A program made the position numbers and the translations under genes. A stretch of 64,000 nucleotides of DNA, taken from positions 558,001-622,000 of the forward strand of contig NZ_JAPDRH010000001.1 of NCBI RefSeq assembly GCF_040706555.1, in the 5' to 3' direction. The notes under the pieces are model-generated. The model saw nothing but the letters and a program-made list of their open reading frames with translations, was not told the DNA's origin and searched no databases. Position 1 is the stretch's first letter. The number at the start of each line of letters is the position of its first letter. Source of the DNA: Lentisalinibacter salinarum (GTDB lineage Bacteria; Pseudomonadota; Gammaproteobacteria; Steroidobacterales; Woeseiaceae). Of the stretch, positions 32,701-39,908 are shown one piece after another.

Positions 32701-35556
32701 GCGCTGGCGAGCTGGACCGGCGGCGGCCGGCCGGCGGAAAGCCTCACCGAGCTGAAACGTCACCTGCACACGCTCAAGGGCGGGGCGCGCATGGCCGGCA
32801 TCACCGCCATGGGCAACCTGAGCCACGGCCTGGAAACGCTGCTGATCGCCATCGACGACGATCGCGTGCAGCCGTCCCAGGCGGTGGATGACCTGCTGCA
32901 GCAGAGCCTCGACGAGCTGCACCGCATGCGTGACATGGTGACGGGCGGACAGCGGGCGGCGCCGGCCGCCGGCCTCGAGGCGCGCATCGAGGCACTGGCA
33001 GCCGGCGAGACGGCCCCGGCCCAGCCCGAGGCGCCGGCCGAGCTCGAGACCGAGGCGCCGGAGGAGGAAGTACCGGAGGCAGCCGCGCCGACGGAGGCGT
33101 CGTCCGAAGCCGGCGAGTATCCGGCCCTGGAGTTGCCCGAGGCGCCCGAGGCGCCCGAGGCGCCCGAGACGACCGAGGCGCCCGAAGAGGGCGAGGTGCC
33201 CGCCGGTGCCGAGGTGCCGGAGCCGCCGGTCGGCGAACCTGTGTTCGGCGTGACGGCCCGCGGCGAAGGCGAGGAAGGCCTGCCGCCCGAAGCGGCGGAG
33301 GGAGGCCTGCCGGCCGAGACGGACATCAGCGAGTGGTTCGCCGAGCATGGCGAGGAGATCGCCGCGGAGGTGTTCGGCGAGGAGGCTGCCTCGGAGCGAG
33401 GCTTCGAAGCGGAATCGGAGGCACCGGCCGAGGCCGAAGCCGCGCCCGAACGGCAAGCAGAGCCCGGGCTCGAACCCGAACCGGAGCCCGAACCCGAACC
33501 GCTACGCGAGGCCGAACCCAAAGCGGAGACCGAACCGCGGCCGGAAACCGAAGCGGAGCTCGAGGCCGAACCGTCCCTGGAGACCGAAGCGGAGCGGGAC
33601 GTCGAAGCGGAGCCCGAGGCCCCTGCGGAAGAGCCGTACGCCGCGGCGGAGCAGCCGGTGGCGCGGCCACCCGAGCCGCCGGCACCGGCGCCCGTGCGCC
33701 CGGAGCGCGCCGCCCCGCCGACGCCTGCCGCGCCGGAGCGCCAGGAGTTCGCCCGCATCGACGCGGAGCTGCTGGAGGAGCTGCTGAACGCCGCCGGCGA
33801 GATCAGCATCTATCACTCCCGGCTGAGCCAGCAGGTCACCTCTATCGATTTCAATCTGGCGGAGCTGGAGCAGACGGTGAGCCGGCTGCGCGACCAGCTG
33901 CGCAAGCTCGAATTCGAGACCGAGACCCAGATCCTGAACCGTCATCAGGAGGAGCGGACCGCCCAGGACTTCGACCCGCTGGAGCTCGACCGCTACTCCA
34001 CCATCCAACAGCTGTCCCGGGCGCTGGCCGAATCGGCCAGCGACGTGGCCAGCCTGAAGGACCTGCTGCAGAACCTGGCGACGGAGACCGAGTCGCTGCT
34101 CGTGCAGCAGTCGCGGGTCACGGCGGAGCTACAGGACGGCCTGATGCGCACCCGCATGGTGCCGTTCCAGCGGCACGTGCCGCGGCTCTCGCGCCTGGTG
34201 CGACAGATCGCCGGCGAGACGGGCAAGCGGGTGGAGCTGGCGGTGGAAGGCGGCTCCGGCGAGCTGGACCGGCAGGTACTGGAGAAGATGCTGCCGCCGT
34301 TCGAGCACATGCTGCGCAACGCCATCGTCCACGGCATCGAGCCCCCGGAGACGCGGCAGGCGGCCGGCAAGCCGCCCGTGGGCCGCATCACCGTGCGGCT
34401 GCACCGTGAAGGCTCGGAGATGGTCATCGACGTGGCGGACGACGGCGCCGGTCTGAACGTGGACGCCATCCGCCGCAAGGCCACCGAGCAGGGGCTGCTG
34501 ACACCGGACTCGGACGCCTCCGACGAGGCCGTCATGGAGCTGATCCTGAAGCCGGGCTTCAGCACTGCGGACCAGCTGACCCAGTCCGCCGGACGCGGCG
34601 TCGGCATGGACGTGGTGGCCAACGAGGTGAAGAAGCTCGGCGGCGCGCTGCGCATCACCTCCATGCCGGGACAGGGCACCAATTTCACGGTGCGCCTGCC
34701 GTTCACGCTGGCCATCACCCAGGCGCTGATCGTGCGCGCCGGCGAGGAGGTCTACGCCCTGCCGCTGCCCACCGTCGAGGGCGTGGCGCGGGTGGCCCGC
34801 GCCGAACTGGACTCACTGCTGAACCAGCCCGAGCCCACTTTCGAGTACGGCGAACAGACCTATCGCTTCCAGCACCTCGGGATGTTCGTGGGCGGCAAGC
34901 CCTCGGAGCTGCCCGAGGACGACTCGGCCGTGCCGGTCATCCTGATCCGCGCCGGCGAGAAGTCCATCGCGCTGCTCACCGACGAGATGCTGGCCAGCCG
35001 GGAGATCGTCGTGAAGTCGGTCGGACCCCAGCTCGCCAGTATCCGCGGCATCTCCGGGGCCACTATCCTGGGCGACGGCCGCATCGTGCTGATCCTGGAC
35101 ATGGGCAGCCTGGCCCGGTCGACGGCGCCGCTGGTCGAGATCCGCGAGGCGCCGCGGCCGAGCGTCGACGAGCGTCCGCTGGTGCTGGTGGTGGACGACT
35201 CCATCACCGTGCGCCGGGTCACGGAGCGTTTCCTGCAGCGACAGGGCATGCGGGTGGCCACCGCGAAGGACGGCATCGACGCCATCAGCGTGATGCAGGA
35301 GCACCGGCCGGACATCATCCTGCTCGACATCGAGATGCCGCGCATGGACGGCTACGAATTCGCCACCCACGTGCGCAACGACGAGCGTTTCGCCGACATC
35401 CCGATCATCATGATCACCTCCCGGGTGAGCGAGAAACACCGGGCGCGCGCCATCGAGATCGGCGTCAACGACTATCTCGGCAAGCCCTATCAGGACAGCC
35501 AGCTGCTGGAGGCGATCCATGCGCTGCTGGAGGAAAAGGGCGGTAGCGGCCTGTGA
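29704..35556 (+). CDS. chpA: ChpA/PilL hybrid CheA-like histidine kinase
   Basis: 1950 residues from a GTG start, shorter than Pseudomonas ChpA (about 2470). Phosphotransfer sites visible: FHTLKGSG (H664), CHTLHGS (H811), LHTLKGG (H1022), plus a degenerate N-terminal one (H51, LHEAAGVLKM). An Ala/Glu/Pro-rich linker (about 1100-1340) precedes dimerisation helices and a CheA-type ATPase with HMLRNAIVHG (1535-1544), DDGAGL (1579-1584) and GRGVGMDVV. A CheW-like domain follows, then a receiver with D1875 in LLDIEMPRMDG. The kinase phosphorylates PilG and PilH to control pili. A GTGA overlap couples it to chpC. Long frames on the opposite strand are shadows of its composition. Confidence 0.95.
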   Translation: MSEAAAQTAQALNVVSDELTETLKQARVALEEAVEGHGSRESLLRAGRRLHEAAGVLKMVEVYGGALLAEEMEAVCRYLADLRPGAKGQQDGLDAITRAMVQLPSYLDRLLGGGRDIALVLLPLLNDLRAVRGKPLMSESTLLLLNLTPGQRVGVADRAAPPKEDIVELARKARPAFQLALLGWIQGQHPGQHLKKLRQIALALEQAADRDEIYQLWWVVVGVLEALADGGLETSVSLKRLLGQADRQLKRLIDEGSDAFEQNPPTDLLNNLLYYIARSATAGERVSAIRRAFNLSELLPGDEQVVHARESLAAPSIRLMETVGEAIKEDLGKVKDVLDIYVRTGMDDVADLAPQVDMLKKISDTLGVLGLGDLRGDIQAEIERLRNIVAESVAADETMLLKIASTLLQVEDSLDAKLKRLIRPAGADVDEPGAVEDTAEVEYRQVTEAVLRECIVNMARVKEAITQVTSESGDPMAIDNVPKLVRGVKAGLVMLDKGRAAEVVERLGRFVTRALQAGRQALDPEHLDRLADAVVSIEYYMETVQAGRRDPWYMLDNAEACLDALSGILDEMDGRAARIEETLVASQRLRAIPEPEQPGGAGDATEIIQIPVVAQDAEHLDPELLELFIEESKEEIASIRKQLPRWAENADDMEALITVRRSFHTLKGSGRMVGAERIGDFCWHIEDLLNRLINRTLTRTPPMVEFIERAAAALPELVEQLETGIEPKVDTRQLVVQASAFAEGDPNAPNLAASAVEPEEEPAPVEMDPVLLDIFSKETAAHLGSIKSYIEACREEEPPYPIPDNLHRACHTLHGSVNMADVDRGVTVTASLNQYVRRLYDAGQGMDTDGLAAVEAAVKAIESIVAGINQPGARDEDYQPLVERLRELTAQVESRQAEMDETGERTGISPVPGPEYGAGAALGEQEEPAAGSSPAESAAEAAAPEPTEEAAEAGPAEPSQGEPAAPPPAEPPAAEADYDAEIAAIFTEEAGEILEASDEALASWTGGGRPAESLTELKRHLHTLKGGARMAGITAMGNLSHGLETLLIAIDDDRVQPSQAVDDLLQQSLDELHRMRDMVTGGQRAAPAAGLEARIEALAAGETAPAQPEAPAELETEAPEEEVPEAAAPTEASSEAGEYPALELPEAPEAPEAPETTEAPEEGEVPAGAEVPEPPVGEPVFGVTARGEGEEGLPPEAAEGGLPAETDISEWFAEHGEEIAAEVFGEEAASERGFEAESEAPAEAEAAPERQAEPGLEPEPEPEPEPLREAEPKAETEPRPETEAELEAEPSLETEAERDVEAEPEAPAEEPYAAAEQPVARPPEPPAPAPVRPERAAPPTPAAPERQEFARIDAELLEELLNAAGEISIYHSRLSQQVTSIDFNLAELEQTVSRLRDQLRKLEFETETQILNRHQEERTAQDFDPLELDRYSTIQQLSRALAESASDVASLKDLLQNLATETESLLVQQSRVTAELQDGLMRTRMVPFQRHVPRLSRLVRQIAGETGKRVELAVEGGSGELDRQVLEKMLPPFEHMLRNAIVHGIEPPETRQAAGKPPVGRITVRLHREGSEMVIDVADDGAGLNVDAIRRKATEQGLLTPDSDASDEAVMELILKPGFSTADQLTQSAGRGVGMDVVANEVKKLGGALRITSMPGQGTNFTVRLPFTLAITQALIVRAGEEVYALPLPTVEGVARVARAELDSLLNQPEPTFEYGEQTYRFQHLGMFVGGKPSELPEDDSAVPVILIRAGEKSIALLTDEMLASREIVVKSVGPQLASIRGISGATILGDGRIVLILDMGSLARSTAPLVEIREAPRPSVDERPLVLVVDDSITVRRVTERFLQRQGMRVATAKDGIDAISVMQEHRPDIILLDIEMPRMDGYEFATHVRNDERFADIPIIMITSRVSEKHRARAIEIGVNDYLGKPYQDSQLLEAIHALLEEKGGSGL

Positions 35557-36029
35557 GCGCAGTGGTCGAGGAACTGTATTCCCTGCTCGTGCCCCTCGCC
35601 GAGGATCGGCTGATCGTGCCGCGGGCCTGCGTGGCCGAGGTGGTGCGCTACACGCCGCCCGAGGCGAAGCCCGTCGAGGCCGAGTCCTGGGTGCTCGGCG
35701 GCTTCAACTGGAACGGGCGGCTGCTGCCGCTGGTGTCCTTCGAGGGCGCGCTCGGCAAGCCGGTGCCGAAGGCCTCGGGCAGGACGCGCATCGTCGTCTT
35801 CCACGGCGTCACCGGCAGACTGCGCGCCGGGCACTTCGGCATGCTGACCCAGGGCTTCCCCCAACTGGTCCGCGTCAACCGGGAGGTGCTGCGGCCGGGC
35901 CAGCCGGCCGACGAGTGGCCGGAGGGCGCGCCGGTGTTCTGCCGGGTGAAGATGATCAACGAGTACCCGCTGATCCCGGACCTGGCGCGGCTCGAGGAGA
36001 TCCTCGCCGAGCAGGAACTGGAACTCTAG
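35553..36029 (+). CDS. chpC: CheW-like adaptor ChpC
   Basis: 158 residues from a GTG that overlaps the chpA stop (GTGA). CheW-type features are ELYSLLVPLAEDRLIVPRACVAEVV, WVLGGFNWNGRLLPLVSFEG and VFHGVTGRLRAGHFGML. It is probably a second adaptor for linking receptors to ChpA. The 3' end meets the convergent rsmE with a 4-base overlap. No chpB methylesterase follows. Confidence 0.88.
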   Translation: MSAVVEELYSLLVPLAEDRLIVPRACVAEVVRYTPPEAKPVEAESWVLGGFNWNGRLLPLVSFEGALGKPVPKASGRTRIVVFHGVTGRLRAGHFGMLTQGFPQLVRVNREVLRPGQPADEWPEGAPVFCRVKMINEYPLIPDLARLEEILAEQELEL

Positions 36030-36781
36030 CCATCTCCTCCGGCCGTTCGCCCTTGCAGATCGCCCCATAGCGTCTGCAGGGCCGCGATGCCGGCGACGGC
36101 CGCGGTCTCCGTCCTCAGTATCCTCGGGCCCAGCCCCACGGGCCGGAACCCGGCCGCCTCCGCCGCTTGCGTCTCCCGGTCCGTGAGTCCGCCTTCCGGG
36201 CCAACCAGCAGTGTCACCGGCGTCGTGGGGCGCGCGAGGGCGGTCAGCCCGTCCGCCGCGTCCGGCGTCAGCACGAGGCGCAGCCCCGTGGGCGGCGCCG
36301 CCAGCCAGTCCTCCAGCGCGGTAATGGGGGCGATCTGCGGCAGGCGGTTGCGCCCGCATTGCCGGCAGGCGCTCACCGCCACCCGCTGCCAGTGCTCGAG
36401 CCGCGCGGCTGCCCGCTTGTCGTCCAGCCGCACGACACCGCGCTCGCACAGCAGCGGCACGATGGCGGCGGCACCCAGCTCGGTGGTCTTCTGCACGACG
36501 TGGTCCATGCGTTCGCCCCGGGAGATACCCTGGGCGACCGTGACCGCCAGGGGCGATTCGCGCTCGACGGCTCGGTGTTCGCCGACGGCCACCGTCACCA
36601 CCCGGCGACCGGCCGTCACCATCGTCGCGTCGTACTCGCCGCCGCGGCCGTCGAACAGGACCAGGGGCGCGCCCACCGGCAGCCTGAGCACGCGCGTCAG
36701 GTAGCGGGCGTCGTCTTCCCCGACCGTGACCTCGTCGCCGCTGGTCAGGGGTTCCGGATAATGGAGGCGGACCGTGCGCAC
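36026..36781 (-). CDS. rsmE: 16S rRNA (uracil(1498)-N(3))-methyltransferase RsmE
   Basis: 251 residues from a GTG start (VRTVRLHYPEP), matching the family length of about 243. SPOUT-fold signatures are QGISRGERMDHVVQKTTELG, RWQ-like RVAVSACRQCGRNRLP, LLVGPEGGLTDRE for S-adenosylmethionine and GLGPRILRTETA at the knot. It methylates N3 of U1498 in the ribosome decoding region. A longer frame to 36910 would overlap the divergent ampD start and has no homology. Confidence 0.94.
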   Translation of the reverse strand: MRTVRLHYPEPLTSGDEVTVGEDDARYLTRVLRLPVGAPLVLFDGRGGEYDATMVTAGRRVVTVAVGEHRAVERESPLAVTVAQGISRGERMDHVVQKTTELGAAAIVPLLCERGVVRLDDKRAAARLEHWQRVAVSACRQCGRNRLPQIAPITALEDWLAAPPTGLRLVLTPDAADGLTALARPTTPVTLLVGPEGGLTDRETQAAEAAGFRPVGLGPRILRTETAAVAGIAALQTLWGDLQGRTAGGDG

Positions 36782-36866
36782 AGCAGGATCATGCAGTTCC
36801 GGCCGCGGGATTGGAAGACGGGCGCGTGCGTTGACAGCCGCCGGGGCGGCGCCCATATTGCCGGCG

Positions 36867-37451
36867 ATGACCGCGACCCCGGAGCCCCGCTTCCTGACCG
36901 ATCCGGCCACCGGGCTGGTGGCCCCGGCCCGCCAGTGCCCGTCGCCGAATCAGGACGACCGCCCCGCGGGCTGCGAGCTCGAGCTGATCGTGGTCCACGG
37001 CATCAGCCTGCCGCCGGGCGAGTTCGGCGGGCCGCACATCGAGGACTTCTTCGCCAACCGGCTGGCGACGGACGGCCACCCCTATTTCGCCGAGATCGCC
37101 GGCATGGAGGTCTCCGCCCACGCGCTGATCCGGCGCGACGGCAGCCTGGTGCAGTTCGTGCCGTTCCGGCGGCGCGCCTGGCATGCGGGTGCCTCCTCCT
37201 GGTGCGGGCGCGAGCGCTGCAACGACTTCTCCGTGGGCATCGAGCTCGAGGGGCTCGACGACCTCGCCTACGACGATCGCCAGTACGATTCCCTGGCGGA
37301 CCTGATCCGCTCGCTGCGCCGCGCCTACCCGAGCCTGGCGGCCGCCGACATTCTCGGCCATTCCGACATCGCGCCGGGCCGCAAGACCGACCCCGGCGCC
37401 GCCTTCGACTGGCGCCGGCTTGATGCGCTGCTCGGGCGGGACATAAGCTAG
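36867..37451 (+). CDS. ampD: 1,6-anhydro-N-acetylmuramyl-L-alanine amidase AmpD
   Basis: 194 residues. Amidase-2 zinc site: the first His in LIVVHGISLPPGEFG, then the region AWHAGASSW, and the C-terminal LGHSDIAPGRKTDPG with His, Lys and Asp. IELEG supplies the catalytic Glu. It removes peptides from anhydro-muropeptides during cell-wall recycling in the cytoplasm, which controls AmpR-type beta-lactamase induction where that exists. ATG 36867 gives the family start. ampE follows 32 bases later. Confidence 0.95.
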   Translation: MTATPEPRFLTDPATGLVAPARQCPSPNQDDRPAGCELELIVVHGISLPPGEFGGPHIEDFFANRLATDGHPYFAEIAGMEVSAHALIRRDGSLVQFVPFRRRAWHAGASSWCGRERCNDFSVGIELEGLDDLAYDDRQYDSLADLIRSLRRAYPSLAAADILGHSDIAPGRKTDPGAAFDWRRLDALLGRDIS

Positions 37452-37483
37452 GGCTCTCCCTGTAGCCGCCCGGCTGGTTGCCC

Positions 37484-38431
37484 ATGAAGCTGATTGCCCT
37501 GTTCATCGCCATCGTCCTGGAGCGACTGGCGACCCAGCTGTTCCATCTGCGCGAGCTGCGCTGGCTGGACGGGCTGTTCGATTTCGGGCTGCGGCTGGCG
37601 CAACGCTTCGATGCCATACCGAAGCTGCTCGGCGTGGCCGCAACGGTCCTGTTGGTGGCCTCGCCGATCATCCTCCTGCGCATCGGCCTCGGCGACGTGC
37701 TGCTCGGACTGCCTTATCTGGCCCTGTCCGTGGTCGTCCTGTTCTTTTCGCTCGGGCCCCAGGACATCGGCGAAGAGGTCGACCGCTGGTGCAACGCCAT
37801 CCAGGCCGGCGACGACGAGGAGGCACGCAGGCTGGCCCACGCGCTGGTCGAGCACCGGGCTGCCGGGGAAGACGTCTCCAGCGGTTTCGCAGTGCAGGAG
37901 GCCGTGTGCGTGCAGGCGAACAACCGCATGTTCGCCGTGCTGTTCTGGTTCGTCGTGCTCGGCCCGGTGGGTGCCTGGCTGTTCCGGGTCGCGGATCTGC
38001 TGCGGCGCCGGGCCGTGTTCCAGGCGGAGCGGCTCGCGGCGGCGGGCGCGGCGGAGGGGGCCGACGAGGCGGCCCTGGCCGACCAGGCTGCTGCCGCCGC
38101 CGCCCGCGAGGCCACCGAACAGGTGCACGCTGCTCTCGCCTGGCTGCCCGCGCGGCTGACCGCACTCGGCTACGCGCTCACCGGCAGCTTCGACACCGCC
38201 CGCCAGGCGTGGGCGGGCCTCGGCATAGAACGGGTCACGCTCGGGCTCGGCAACGAACGCCTGCTGGCCCGCGTGGGTCTCGGCGCCATGGCGCTCACGC
38301 CGGTCGACGGCGAGAGCGAGCAGCAGCGTCAGACCCGCGGTGCGCGCGCGGCCAAGACGCTGGTGTTCCGCACGCTGGTCTTCTGGCTGGTAGCCATCGC
38401 GGCCCTGACACTGGCCGGCGCCGCCATTTGA
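37484..38431 (+). CDS. ampE: AmpE-like integral membrane protein
   Basis: 315 residues. Starts with MKLIALFIAIVLERLATQLF, matching the family, with about four membrane segments (near 1-20, 47-85, 145-170 and the C-terminal VFWLVAIAALTLAGAA). The middle contains NRMFAVLFWFVVLGPVGAWLFR, a conserved AmpE/CobD-like segment. AmpE is paired with AmpD as a putative sensor for beta-lactam induction; its biochemistry is not settled. The stop overlaps the TTG of the next gene (TTGA). Confidence 0.9.
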   Translation: MKLIALFIAIVLERLATQLFHLRELRWLDGLFDFGLRLAQRFDAIPKLLGVAATVLLVASPIILLRIGLGDVLLGLPYLALSVVVLFFSLGPQDIGEEVDRWCNAIQAGDDEEARRLAHALVEHRAAGEDVSSGFAVQEAVCVQANNRMFAVLFWFVVLGPVGAWLFRVADLLRRRAVFQAERLAAAGAAEGADEAALADQAAAAAAREATEQVHAALAWLPARLTALGYALTGSFDTARQAWAGLGIERVTLGLGNERLLARVGLGAMALTPVDGESEQQRQTRGARAAKTLVFRTLVFWLVAIAALTLAGAAI

Positions 38432-39291
38432 TCCGCCTGGCGCTGATCCTGTTCGCCGCGTCCGTCGGCGCTGCGGCGGACCCGGCCGACGACCTCGCCG
38501 AACAGCCGGCCGGCCCGCCGGCGCGGGTGGTCACGCTGGCGCCGCACCTGGCCGAGCTGGTGTTCGCCGCCGGCGCCGGGGAGCGCCTGGCGGGAGTCAC
38601 GGCCTACACGGACTATCCGCCCGCTGCCGCCTCACTGCCGCGCATCGGCGATGCGTTTCGCGTGGACATGGAACGCATCGCGGTGATCGATCCGGATCTC
38701 ATCCTGGCCTGGGAAGGCGGTACGCCGGAGGCGCTGACCGACAGGCTGCGAGGACTCGGCTACACCGTGATGGTGGTCCGCACCCGCAGCGTGGCAGACG
38801 TGGCCGCCGCCATCCGGGACCTCGGCGAGCGGCTGGGCACGGCGGAGACGGCGGATCGCGCGGCCGCGGAATTCCTGCGGGCGCTCGAGTTGGCGGTGTC
38901 CGGCCACGACGACGCACGACCGCTCAGGGTCTTCTATCAGGTGGCGAGCCGGCCGCTGTACACGGTGAACGGCGGCCACTACATCAGCGAACTCATCCGC
39001 CTGTGCGGGGGGAGTAACGTCTTCTCGGACCTGGACGAACTCGCGCCGGTCGTCACCGTGGAGTCGGTGCTGTCCCGGGACCCGGAGGTGATCCTGGCAC
39101 CGGCGGGAGAGACCGGCGTGCTGGAACGCTGGCGGGCGTGGCAGTCCCTCGCCGCGGTGCGGGCGGGCAACCTGCGCACCGTCCCGCCGGATACGCTGGC
39201 CCGGCCGTCGCCGCGGCTGGTGCAGGGCGCCGCGGATATCTGCGCCGCCATCGAAGCATCCCGCCGGGAGCTATCCGCAGCGGCGCCCTGA
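38428..39291 (+). CDS. btuF: BtuF-like periplasmic corrinoid-binding protein
   Basis: 287 residues from a TTG start coupled to ampE (TTGA overlap). A signal peptide (about 2-15) leads into the helical-backbone binding fold: RVVTLAPHLAELVFAAGAGERLAGVTAYTDYP, SLPRIGDAF, DPDLILAWEGG, and VESVLSRDPEVILAP in the C-terminal lobe. This family serves vitamin B12 or siderophore ABC importers; B12 is inferred from the neighbouring adenosyltransferase, BtuB and riboswitch. A matching ATPase is at 42983; the nearest FecCD permease is 14 kb away at 57564. Confidence 0.85.
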   Translation: MIRLALILFAASVGAAADPADDLAEQPAGPPARVVTLAPHLAELVFAAGAGERLAGVTAYTDYPPAAASLPRIGDAFRVDMERIAVIDPDLILAWEGGTPEALTDRLRGLGYTVMVVRTRSVADVAAAIRDLGERLGTAETADRAAAEFLRALELAVSGHDDARPLRVFYQVASRPLYTVNGGHYISELIRLCGGSNVFSDLDELAPVVTVESVLSRDPEVILAPAGETGVLERWRAWQSLAAVRAGNLRTVPPDTLARPSPRLVQGAADICAAIEASRRELSAAAP

Positions 39292-39317
39292 GCGGGCGCG
39301 TCAGCCTTCCGACCGGG

Positions 39318-39881
39318 TCAGGCTGCGCCGCCGCTGCGGCCGCTCTTCCACAGCACCTCGGTGCCGTCCTCCGCGCGGGCGAGGATGCGCGCGATCACGA
39401 ACAGCAGGTCCGAGAGGCGATTGAGATAGCGCAGCGAATCCGGGTTGATGGCTTCCTCGCGGCCGAGCGTGCTCACCCGGCGCTCGGCGCGCCGGCAGAC
39501 CGTGCGTGCCAGGTGGCAGGCGGCGGCGCCCGGCCCGCCGCCGGGCAGGATGAAATCCTTCAGCGCCGGCAGGCCCTCGTTGTAGCCGTCCAGGGCCTGC
39601 TCCAGCCGGGTGACGTAGTCCGGCGTGATCGCCAGGTGGCCCGGGATGCAGAGTTCGCCGCCCAGATCGAACAGCTCGTGCTGCACCCGCTCCAGGCAGT
39701 CGCGGACGTCGTCCGGCACCGCATCCGTCGCCAGCACCATGCCGATGCAGCTGTTGGCCTCGTCCACCGTCCCGTAGGCCTCCACCCGGGGTGAGTCCTT
39801 GGCCGTGCGGCTGCCGTCGCCGAGGCCCGTGGTGCCGTCGTCGCCGGTGCGCGTATAGATCTTGGTCAGGCGATTGCCCAT
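39318..39881 (-). CDS. ATP:cob(I)alamin adenosyltransferase, PduO/MMAB type
   Basis: 187 residues, the size of MMAB/PduO-N. The N-terminal ATP-binding signature is KIYTRTGDDGTTGLGDG, then VEAYGTVDEANSCIG, FDLGGELC, FILPGGGPGAAACHLARTVCRRAER, and YLNRLSDLLFVIAR. It transfers adenosyl from ATP to Co(I) corrinoid, making coenzyme B12. It lies 27 bases downstream of btuB on the same strand, so the cobalamin riboswitch upstream of btuB probably controls both. Confidence 0.95.
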   Translation of the reverse strand: MGNRLTKIYTRTGDDGTTGLGDGSRTAKDSPRVEAYGTVDEANSCIGMVLATDAVPDDVRDCLERVQHELFDLGGELCIPGHLAITPDYVTRLEQALDGYNEGLPALKDFILPGGGPGAAACHLARTVCRRAERRVSTLGREEAINPDSLRYLNRLSDLLFVIARILARAEDGTEVLWKSGRSGGAA

Positions 39882-39908
39882 GTCGACTCCTTGTCGGTGG
39901 CCGGCGCT

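Noticed and set aside
33130..33200. CRISPR or tandem-repeat array
   Set aside because: Repeats are nine-base codon repeats within chpA, without spacers; no CRISPR array is present in the window.
29404..33456. A 1350-residue open frame on the minus strand opposite pilJ/chpA
   Set aside because: It is the complement of a GC3-rich coding sequence; the translation is an Arg/Leu/Gln/His-rich shadow with no domain, while chpA on the other strand is unmistakable.
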